Part shown: positions 15,441 to 24,267 of the stretch, piece by piece | Numbering within the stretch: position 1 is the first letter of the stretch | Layout of the letters: the number at the start of each line of letters is the position of its first letter | From: Micromonospora chersina | GTDB taxonomy: Bacteria > Actinomycetota > Actinomycetes > Mycobacteriales > Micromonosporaceae | Assembly: GCF_900091475.1 (NCBI RefSeq) | Contig: NZ_FMIB01000002.1 | Coordinates: 2,790,001 to 2,854,000, forward strand | DNA length: 64,000 nt | Reading direction: 5' to 3' | The notes under the pieces: model-generated | Told to the model about the DNA's origin: nothing | What the model saw: the letters and a program-made list of their open reading frames with translations, nothing else | Databases searched by the model: none | Made by a program: the position numbers and the translations under genes

Positions 15441-17695
15441 CGCGTCTCCTCCCCGGCGGCACGGGCCTGCGCCCGCCCGGCTCGCTGTTCCGGCAGGTGG
15501 GCGGGCAACCCCGCGTCACCGGAGGCGTCCCGACGGGGTGCCGCCGCGGCGGCCAGCCGGGTGCGGATGTCGGCGGCGGGCACCGGGGGGCCGAACCAGC
15601 GGCCCTGCCCGGTGTCGCAGCGCAGCGACCGCAGCCGCTCGGCCTGCACCTCGGTCTCCACCGCCTCGGCGGTCACCCACAGCTCCAGCGCATGGGCCAG
15701 CCGGACCAGCGCGTCCACGATCCGCTCGTCGCGGTGGTCGGCGACCGCGTCCGCCCCGTCGGCCCGGATCCCCTCGACGAACGGGCCGGCCAGCTTGAGG
15801 CACTGGATCGGCAGCCGCCGCAGGTACGCGAGGTTCGAGTAGCCGGTGCCGAAGTCGTCGATGGCCAGCCGGATCCCGAGGTCGGCAAGCTGGTGCAGGG
15901 CGCGCAGCGGCTCCCCTGCGGTGCCCATCACGGCACTCTCGGTCAGCTCCAGTTGCAGCAGCTCGGCGGGGAGCCCGGTGCGCTGCAACGCCTCGGCGAC
16001 GGTCTCCACGATGGCCGGGTCGTCGGCCTGCCGGGCGGCCAGGTTCACGCTGACCACCAGCCGCGCCTCCGGGTACGCCCGCCGCCAGCTCTCCGCGTCC
16101 CGGCACGCCTGCCGGAGCACCCAGGCGCCGAGCCGGACGATCAGGCCGGTCTCCTCGGCCAGCCCGATGAACCGGTCCGGGCCGATCAGCCCCAGCTCCG
16201 GGTGCTGCCAGCGGACCAGCGCCTCCACCGCCACCATCGTGCCGTCGAGCAGCGAGACGATCGGCTGGTAGTGCAGCACGAACTCGCCCCGGTCCAGCGC
16301 GGCGGGCAGGTTGGCGGCCAGCGCGGAGCGGGCGATGTCGGCGGCGCTGCGCTCCGGGTCGTAGACCGCCCAGCGGCCCCGCCCCTCGGCCTTGGCCCAG
16401 TAGAGCGTGGTGTCGGCGGCCTTCATGAGGTCGGACACGCTGGTCTCGGCGGCCGGGCACTCCACGATGCCGATGCTGGCCGAGACGGCGAGCTGCTGGT
16501 CGCCGACGTGCACCGGGGCGGAGACCGCGGCCAGGGCCAGCTCGGCCACCTCCACGGCGTCGTCGAGGCCGCCGTCGGAGTCGACAAGGATGACGAACTC
16601 GTCGCCGCCCATCCGGGCCACCAGGTGGCCGCGGCCGGACACGCAGTCGGCCAGCCGCCGGGCGATCACCTTGAGCAGCCGGTCGCCGAGGTCGTGGCCG
16701 AGGCTGTCGTTGATCGCCTTGAAGCCGTCCAGGTCGATGAAGCAGAGCCCGATCCGCTGCTCCGGCTCGGCGGTGTCGAAGACCTGGCCGAGCGTCTCGA
16801 AGAAGAGCGTGCGGTTGGGCAGGCCGGTGAGCGGGTCGTGCAGCGCCTGGAAGCGCAGCCGCTGCTGGAGCTGGTAGCGCTCGGTGATGTCCTCGATCAT
16901 GGCCACGGTGAACCGGGGACGGCCGTCGTCGTGGCGGATCAGCGACACGGCGAGATCGGTCCAGACCACGCTGCCGTCCTTGCGGTAGTAGCGCTTCTCC
17001 ACCCGGGCGCTGTCCCGCTTGCCCTCGATCAGCTCCTGGTACAGCTCCCACATCCCGGCGGCGTCGTCCGGGTGGAACAGCCCGTCCACATTGATCTCAC
17101 GCAGCTCGGCCATCGTGTAGCCGAGCATGTCCGCGAACGACTGGTTGACCTCGATGATCCGCCCGTCCACCCCGGCGATGCCGATGCCGATGGCCGCCCC
17201 GGTGAACACGGCGCGGAACCGGGCCTCGCTGTCGCGCAGCGCCTGCTCCACCGCGTCGCGCGCCTGCCAGGCCGAGCGGGCGATCCGCTCCTGCTGGCTG
17301 AACACCCGGTCGCGCAGCGCCCGGCTGAAGCCGGCGGCGAACGCGCCCTGCATGGCGGCGATCCGCTCCCGCACCTCGGGCGCCTCCACCATGGTGGGCA
17401 GCACCCAGGGCAGGAGGCGGTCACCGAGGGCCTGCACCGACCAGTCGAGCACCCCGGGCTCGGTGAGGTGCGCCTCGACCAGGGCCCGCCCGACGTTCTC
17501 CGCCGGCTGGGCGGAGAACGCCGGGGCGAGCAGGGCCCGGCCGAGGCGGACCGTGTGTGCCAGCAGCAGCCGCTCGGTCTCGGCCGCGCTCAGCGGCACG
17601 AAACCGATGCGCCGCACCGCCCGGGCCCACTCGGCGGCGTACGCCGCGGCGCCCGGCCGGCTGACGTCGCCCCCGTCGGGGTCCGGGGCGCGCAT
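15437..17695 (-). CDS. PAS-GGDEF-EAL protein (c-di-GMP cyclase/phosphodiesterase)
   Basis: A 752-aa cytosolic protein: an N-terminal helical region (about 1-150), PAS/PAC (about 155-280), GGDEF (about 285-445) and EAL (about 460-715). The GGDEF signature is intact (MGGDEF), with no RxxD inhibitory site before it. EAL motifs are largely kept: EALVRW, VNLAARQ, ELTES, DDFGTGYSNL and the Glu of AEAVET. The KIDxxF loop reads KLAGPF, and AEG reads AEA. Either or both activities are possible; phosphodiesterase activity is less certain because of the loop change. The architecture resembles Streptomyces RmdA-type regulators of development. It starts 6 nt after the methyltransferase stop. Confidence 0.93.
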   Translation of the reverse strand: MRAPDPDGGDVSRPGAAAYAAEWARAVRRIGFVPLSAAETERLLLAHTVRLGRALLAPAFSAQPAENVGRALVEAHLTEPGVLDWSVQALGDRLLPWVLPTMVEAPEVRERIAAMQGAFAAGFSRALRDRVFSQQERIARSAWQARDAVEQALRDSEARFRAVFTGAAIGIGIAGVDGRIIEVNQSFADMLGYTMAELREINVDGLFHPDDAAGMWELYQELIEGKRDSARVEKRYYRKDGSVVWTDLAVSLIRHDDGRPRFTVAMIEDITERYQLQQRLRFQALHDPLTGLPNRTLFFETLGQVFDTAEPEQRIGLCFIDLDGFKAINDSLGHDLGDRLLKVIARRLADCVSGRGHLVARMGGDEFVILVDSDGGLDDAVEVAELALAAVSAPVHVGDQQLAVSASIGIVECPAAETSVSDLMKAADTTLYWAKAEGRGRWAVYDPERSAADIARSALAANLPAALDRGEFVLHYQPIVSLLDGTMVAVEALVRWQHPELGLIGPDRFIGLAEETGLIVRLGAWVLRQACRDAESWRRAYPEARLVVSVNLAARQADDPAIVETVAEALQRTGLPAELLQLELTESAVMGTAGEPLRALHQLADLGIRLAIDDFGTGYSNLAYLRRLPIQCLKLAGPFVEGIRADGADAVADHRDERIVDALVRLAHALELWVTAEAVETEVQAERLRSLRCDTGQGRWFGPPVPAADIRTRLAAAAAPRRDASGDAGLPAHLPEQRAGRAQARAAGEETR

Positions 17696-17701
17696 GTCGG
17701 C

Positions 17702-18520
17702 TCAGCCGGCGGTGCGGTCGTGCCGGGCGACGCCGCCGAACGCACCGAACCGCTCGGGGTGCTCGTCCACGTCGGACGGCGAGTCGGGCCGCCAGAGCGG
17801 CATGTGCACGACCCCCGGGTCGAGGACCGTCCAGTCGCCGAAGTAGCCGGTGATCTCGGCCCGCGAGCGCAGGGTGATCTCGGTGGCGGTGCGCGCCGAC
17901 AGTCGCTGCGCGTCGAGCATCTCCTGCGGCTGGTCCTCGAAGGTCGAGTGCGAGATGACCAGGAAGCTGCCGGGCGCCGCGGCGGCCCGCAGGGTGGCCA
18001 GGATGTCGCCGGGCCGGTCCTCGTCGGGGATGAAGTGCACCACCCCGGCGAGCAGGATGCCGACCGGGCGGTCGAAGTCGATCAGGCCGCTGGCCCGGGC
18101 CTGGTCCAGGATCAGCTTCGGCTCCCGCAGGTCGGCCAGGATCGCGGTGGCCCGGTCGTTGCCGGCGAGCAGTTCCCGGCTGTGCGCCACGGCGACCGGG
18201 TCGATGTCGACGTACACGATCCGGGCCTCCGGGTTGGCCGCCTGGGCGACCTCGTGCACGTTGCCGACGGTGGGAATCCCCGAGCCGATGTCGAGGAACT
18301 GGTCGATGCCGGCGTCGAGCAGCACCCGGACGGCCCGGCGCAGGAACTCCCGCCCGGAGCGCATGGTGGCCGCCAGGTTCGGTGTCATGGCGGCGATCTG
18401 CTCGGCGAGCTGCCGGTCGATCTCGAAGTTGTGCGCGCCGCCGAGGAAGTAGTCGTAGACCCGGGCCGCGCTCGGCCGGGTCAGGTCGATCTCGGCGGGA
18501 AGTCCGTCCGGCGTCTGCAT
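17702..18520 (-). CDS. SAM-dependent methyltransferase, DUF574 (methyltransferase_19) family
   Basis: A 272-aa protein with the hallmarks of the actinobacterial DUF574 family: IDLTRPSAARVYDYFLGGAHN at the start, the SAM loop FLDIGSGIPT, and VVHFIPDED later. The physiological substrate is unknown for most members. The ATG at 18520 was chosen because the family consensus starts there and a GGGGA box is 8 nt upstream. It heads the operon with the GGDEF/EAL and DUF456 genes. A 17-bp palindrome 67 nt upstream may be an operator. Confidence 0.92.
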   Translation of the reverse strand: MQTPDGLPAEIDLTRPSAARVYDYFLGGAHNFEIDRQLAEQIAAMTPNLAATMRSGREFLRRAVRVLLDAGIDQFLDIGSGIPTVGNVHEVAQAANPEARIVYVDIDPVAVAHSRELLAGNDRATAILADLREPKLILDQARASGLIDFDRPVGILLAGVVHFIPDEDRPGDILATLRAAAAPGSFLVISHSTFEDQPQEMLDAQRLSARTATEITLRSRAEITGYFGDWTVLDPGVVHMPLWRPDSPSDVDEHPERFGAFGGVARHDRTAG

Positions 18521-18586
18521 TCGCTCGGTCCCCCAGGTCGTCGCCGCGGTGCGCGGGCGCCCGGCGACCGGGCCGACCCCGCGGCA

Positions 18587-18603
18587 TGGTGTGGTCCACA
18601 CCA
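18587..18603. promoter_or_regulatory. Palindromic operator-like site before the methyltransferase/GGDEF operon
   Basis: TGGTGTGG-T-CCACACCA is a perfect 8-bp inverted repeat around one base, 67 nt upstream of the methyltransferase ATG. Such short symmetric sites suit dimeric repressors. No candidate regulator is adjacent. Confidence 0.4.
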
Positions 18604-18665
18604 CTCTATGCGCGCGCTCCCAGGAACGGGAGATCCACAGTCGACGCTTCCCGGGACCTGCCGCG

Positions 18666-19871
<1,206 letters not shown>

Positions 19872-19965
19872 CGGCGCTCAATCCTTCGGGGGGTGGGCGG
19901 GGGTGGCGGGTCGCCCGCCGGGTCACGGGGACGCCCGGCGCCAGGATATCCGCGCCCGGAACGGA

Positions 19966-19971
19966 TAGGTT
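19966..19971 (+). promoter_or_regulatory. Putative -10 of leaderless GHR-like gene
   Basis: TAGGTT ends 6 nt before the ATG at 19978. There is no ribosome binding site. Confidence 0.4.
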
Positions 19972-19977
19972 GGCCGC

Positions 19978-20935
<958 letters not shown>

Positions 20936-20943
<8 letters not shown>

Positions 20944-21559
20944 CGCCGGCGTCCTCCGGGCCGCCGCCGCGTCCGCCGCGGCCGGCTGCGTCGTGGCCGG
21001 GGCGGTCGCCGTGACGGTCGCCGTGGCCGCCGGTCCCGGTCCGGGTCTGACCGGGTACGTCAGCGAGGCCGGGGTCACCGACAGCGGGTACGCCGGGGCG
21101 TACCGGATCGGGGTGTTCGCCCTGGCGGCGGCGCTGCTGCTGCTCGCCGCGGCGCTGCCCCCGGCGCTGCGGGCCGCGGCCGGGCTGCTGGTGGCCGGCG
21201 CCGCCGGCACGGCGCTCTCCGGGGCGGTGGCCTGCTCCACCGGCTGCCCGCTGCCGCCGTTCGAGGCCGCCACGGTGGCCGACCTGGTGCACGGCGGCGC
21301 GAGCATCGCGGCCACCGCCGCGGTGGTCTTCGCCATGCTGGCGTTGGTGCGGCATCCGGCGGCGGGCCGGGCGCTGCGCCGGGTCGCCGGGGTGGGCGCG
21401 GCACTGGCGCTGCCGCTGTCCGGTGCGGTCGGGCTGGCGATGCTGCTGGTCGGGCGGGGTGGCCTGGTCGGGGTGCTGGAGCGGCTGCTGCTCGCGGTGG
21501 CCGCCGGGTGGGGGCTGGTCACCGCCGCCGTGCTGGGCCTGGCGCACCGCCGATCGTGA
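20936..21559 (+). CDS. DUF998-family membrane protein
   Basis: A 207-aa very hydrophobic protein, with about six predicted helices rich in Ala/Leu/Gly and short Arg loops. The pattern, including a CSTGCP stretch in the extracytoplasmic loop and HGGASI before a later helix, fits DUF998. Function unknown. The GTG start lies inside the end of the GHR-like gene. No signal peptide is separable from the first helix. Confidence in a real gene is good because of coding bias and coupling; the family call is softer. Confidence 0.75.
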
Positions 21560-21583
21560 CGAACGGCGCGGATCGGTCCCTGT

Positions 21584-21609
21584 AAGGAGCGTCACGCATA
21601 CCGCTCCTT
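21584..21609 (+). terminator. Hairpin after the DUF998 gene
   Basis: Eight-bp arms AAGGAGCG and CGCTCCTT with a 10-nt loop, 24 nt after the stop. It may end the GHR-DUF998 transcript or lie in the leader of the next unit. Confidence 0.4.
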
Positions 21610-21646
21610 CCACCTGGGAGCCGGCTGGGAGTAGCGTCGCCAGGCG

Positions 21647-21736
21647 ATGACCAACGTCTGGCACCTCACCGTGCGCCTGTACGTCGACCTCCGACGGCAG
21701 GCCAGCGGCATCTGTCCGGCGCAGCCGCTCTCCTGA
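21647..21736 (+). CDS. Short leader peptide (29 aa) upstream of the SDF symporter
   Basis: An ATG at 21647 opens a 29-codon frame with the sequence core RLYVDLRRQASGICP. This resembles the actinobacterial 'putative leader peptide' class that carries a V-D-L...R-Q-A-S motif followed by a Cys and is often found before sulfur or cysteine genes. The stop is 40 nt before the symporter ATG, which itself has only a weak ribosome binding site. Translation of the leader could therefore control the symporter by attenuation or coupling, perhaps through the single TGT (Cys) codon. The family match is from memory; the mechanism is inference. Confidence 0.65.
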   Translation: MTNVWHLTVRLYVDLRRQASGICPAQPLS

Positions 21737-21776
21737 CGCTGCCCGTTCACCCCACCCAGACCTTGGACAGATCCCC

Positions 21777-23081
21777 ATGGCTTCCGCCCTGCGCAAGTTC
21801 CCCTTCTCCGTGCAGATCCTGCTCGGCCTCGTCCTCGGCGTGGCGCTCGGCTTCCTCGCCCGCGCCAACGACCTCGCCTGGCTGACCAGCACCCTCGACA
21901 CCGTCGGCGGCCTCTTCGTCCAGCTGCTCAAGCTGGCCGTGCCGCCGCTGGTCTTCACCGCCATCGTGGTCAGCGTGGTCAGCCTCCGCGGCGTGGCCAA
22001 CGCCGCCCGGCTGGCGCTCAAGACGCTGCTCTGGTTCGGCATCACCGCGCTGATCGCGGTGAGCATCGGCATCGGCCTCGGCCTGCTCACCAACCCCGGC
22101 AAGGGCGTCACCCTCGACGTGGCCGGCGCCACCGCGCCGAAGAAGACCGGCTCCTGGACCGACTTCCTCACCGGCATCGTGCCGACCAACCCGGTCGGCG
22201 CGTTCGTCGAGGGCAACGTCCTCCAGATCGTCTTCCTCGCCCTGGTGGTCGGCGCCGCGGCGCTGCTCATCGGCGAGGCCGCCGAGCCGTTCGTGACCCT
22301 CAACCGCTCGGTGCTGGCCATCGTGCAGAAGGCGCTCTGGTGGGTCATCCGGCTCGCCCCCATCGGCACCCTCGGCCTCATCGGCAACGCCGTCGCCTCG
22401 TACGGCTGGGACCTGCTGGCCCCGCTCGCGAAGTTCACCACCGCCGTCTACGTCGGCTGCGCCATCGTGCTGTTCGTGGTCTACCCGCTGGTGCTCGTGG
22501 CCGCCGGCCGGCTCAACCCGCTGCGCTTCTTCGCCGGCGCCTGGCCCGCCATCGAGCTGGCCTTCGTGTCCCGCTCCTCGGTGGGCACCATGCCGGTGAC
22601 CCAGCGTTCGGTCGAGCGCCTCGGCGTCCCCCGCGAGTACGCCTCCTTCGCCGTGCCGTTCGGCGCCACCACGAAGATGGACGGCTGCGCCGCCATCTAC
22701 CCGGCCCTCGCCGCGATCTTCGTGGCGCAGGTCTTCGGGGTGCACCTGGGCGTCACCGACTACCTGCTGATCGCCTTCGTCTCGGTGGTCGGCTCGGCCG
22801 CCACGGCCGGCCTGACCGGCGCGATCGTCATGCTCACGCTGACCCTCAGCACGCTGGGCCTGCCGCTGGCCGGCGCCGGCCTGCTGCTGGCCATCGACCC
22901 GATCCTCGACATGATCCGCACCGCCACCAACGTGGCCGGCCAGGCCCTGGTGCCGACCGTCGTGGCCGCCCGCGAGGGCACCCTCGACCGCACCGCGTAC
23001 GACTCGGCCGGCAAGCGCGACCTGGTCGACCCGGACGAGGCCGACCGTCCGGCGGAGCGGCTCGCACCCGTCCCCGCCTGA
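21777..23081 (+). CDS. Dicarboxylate/amino acid:cation symporter (SDF/DAACS family)
   Basis: A 434-aa transporter with eight membrane segments and two re-entrant loops. Family motifs are SRSSVGTMPVT (HP1) and GATTKMDGCAAIYPA (TM7). By alignment to GltPh, the substrate-coordinating D378, R381, T382 and N385 are present. The TM7 NMDG motif has Lys at position 300 instead of Asn, and the TM8 Asp of NVTGD is Gln389. Those two positions help form a sodium site in GltPh, so ion coupling probably differs. The GCAxIYPA stretch recalls cystine transporters of the TcyP type. Its leader peptide also points to cysteine or cystine. The substrate remains unproven. Confidence 0.92.
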   Translation: MASALRKFPFSVQILLGLVLGVALGFLARANDLAWLTSTLDTVGGLFVQLLKLAVPPLVFTAIVVSVVSLRGVANAARLALKTLLWFGITALIAVSIGIGLGLLTNPGKGVTLDVAGATAPKKTGSWTDFLTGIVPTNPVGAFVEGNVLQIVFLALVVGAAALLIGEAAEPFVTLNRSVLAIVQKALWWVIRLAPIGTLGLIGNAVASYGWDLLAPLAKFTTAVYVGCAIVLFVVYPLVLVAAGRLNPLRFFAGAWPAIELAFVSRSSVGTMPVTQRSVERLGVPREYASFAVPFGATTKMDGCAAIYPALAAIFVAQVFGVHLGVTDYLLIAFVSVVGSAATAGLTGAIVMLTLTLSTLGLPLAGAGLLLAIDPILDMIRTATNVAGQALVPTVVAAREGTLDRTAYDSAGKRDLVDPDEADRPAERLAPVPA

Positions 23082-23092
23082 CCTGACTGATC

Positions 23093-23120
23093 GAGGAGGG
23101 CCCCGAACGGGGCCCTCCTC
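23093..23120 (+). terminator. Terminator hairpin after the symporter
   Basis: Perfect 12-bp arms (23093-23104 and 23109-23120) with loop GAAC, 12 nt after the stop codon. Confidence 0.8.
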
Positions 23121-23140
23121 CGTCATTGGAGGATCACCCC

Positions 23141-24208
23141 ATGAGTGCCCTGTTCACCCCGCTGACCCTGCGCGCCGTCACCCTGCCCAACCGGGTGGCG
23201 CTCGCCCCGATGTGCCAGTACAGCGCCGGCCCCGACGGCCTGCCCACCGACTGGCATCGCGTCCACCTCGGCTCCCGCGCGGTCGGCGGCGCCGGCCTGA
23301 TCATCACGGAGGCGACCGCCGTGGTGCCCGAGGGCCGGATCAGCCCGCAGGACACCGGGCTCTGGTCCGACGCGCACGCCGAGGCGTGGCGACCCATCAC
23401 CGCGTTCATCGCCGCGCAGGGTTCGGTGCCGGCAGTGCAGCTCGCGCACGCCGGGTTCAAGGCGTCGACGTACCGGCCGTGGGCCGGGCACCGGGGCGGC
23501 GTGCCCGACACCGAGGGGGGCTGGACCCCTGTCGGCCCCGGCGCCGAGCCGTTCCTGCCGGACTACCGCACGCCGGCCGCGCTGGACGAGGCGGGCATCG
23601 CCGGGGTGGTCGAGGCGTTCGCCACCGCCGCCCGCCGGGCCCTCGACGCCGGCTTCGCCGCCGTGGAGATCCACGCCGCGCACGGCTACCTGCTGCACGA
23701 GTTCCTCTCCCCACTCACCAACCGTCGCACCGACGGCTACGGCGGCGACCGGGCCGGCCGGATGCGGCTGACCCTGGAGGTGGCCCGCGCGGTCCGCGCC
23801 GCGGTCGGCGAGGGCGTGCCGGTGCTCACCCGGATCTCCGCCACCGACTGGGTGGACGGCGGCTGGACCGTCGAGGACAGCGTGGTGCTCGCCGGCGAGC
23901 TGGCCGCCGCCGGCGTGGACCTGGTGGACGCCTCCTCCGGCGGCGCCTCGACCGCGGCGAGCATCCCGATCGGGCCGGGCTACCAGGTGCCCCTGGCCGC
24001 CCGGATCCGCCGCGACGCGGGCGTGCTGACCGGCGCCGTCGGCCTGATCGTCGAGCCCGAGCAGGCCGAGCAGATCGTCGCCGGCGGCGAGGCCGACCTG
24101 GTCCTCCTGGGCCGCGAACTCCTCCGCGACCCCTACTGGCCCCACCGCGCCGCCGCCAAACTGACCCCCACGGCCACCTGGCCCAACCAGTACACCCGCG
24201 CCTTCTGA
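23141..24208 (+). CDS. NADH:flavin oxidoreductase, Old Yellow Enzyme family (YqjM/NamA-like)
   Basis: A 355-aa FMN-dependent TIM-barrel ene-reductase. FMN and substrate motifs visible are LAPMCQYSA, IHAAHGYLLHEFLSP and RTDGYGG, plus the C-terminal phosphate-binding region LLGRELLRDPYWP. The Cys in MCQYSA and the HAAH pair mark the thermophilic-like YqjM/NamA class, which reduces activated C=C bonds such as quinones and enones with NADPH. The ATG at 23141 has GGAGGA 7 nt upstream; the open frame extends 15 nt further, into the terminator. Likely a detoxification or redox role. It is monocistronic, bounded by hairpins on both sides. Confidence 0.94.
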   Translation: MSALFTPLTLRAVTLPNRVALAPMCQYSAGPDGLPTDWHRVHLGSRAVGGAGLIITEATAVVPEGRISPQDTGLWSDAHAEAWRPITAFIAAQGSVPAVQLAHAGFKASTYRPWAGHRGGVPDTEGGWTPVGPGAEPFLPDYRTPAALDEAGIAGVVEAFATAARRALDAGFAAVEIHAAHGYLLHEFLSPLTNRRTDGYGGDRAGRMRLTLEVARAVRAAVGEGVPVLTRISATDWVDGGWTVEDSVVLAGELAAAGVDLVDASSGGASTAASIPIGPGYQVPLAARIRRDAGVLTGAVGLIVEPEQAEQIVAGGEADLVLLGRELLRDPYWPHRAAAKLTPTATWPNQYTRAF

Positions 24209-24211
24209 CGG

Positions 24212-24243
24212 GCGCCGCCCCGCCCGCGCGGGCGGGGCGGCGC
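24212..24243. terminator. Bidirectional terminator between convergent genes
   Basis: A 32-bp uninterrupted GC palindrome (16-bp arms) lies 3 nt after the oxidoreductase stop and 24 nt from the end of the convergent ABC exporter gene. It can fold on either transcript. Confidence 0.75.
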
Positions 24244-24267
24244 AGGGCGGACCGGAACGGCCGGCCG

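Noticed and set aside
14824..15519. Minus-strand 231-codon frame overlapping DUF456
   Set aside because: Same DNA as DUF456 in another frame, Arg/Gly-rich and without hydrophobic pattern; the 14940-15440 frame has family motifs.
24212..24243. Palindrome at 24212-24243 as an operator
   Set aside because: Its position between two convergent stops and its pure GC stem fit a shared terminator.
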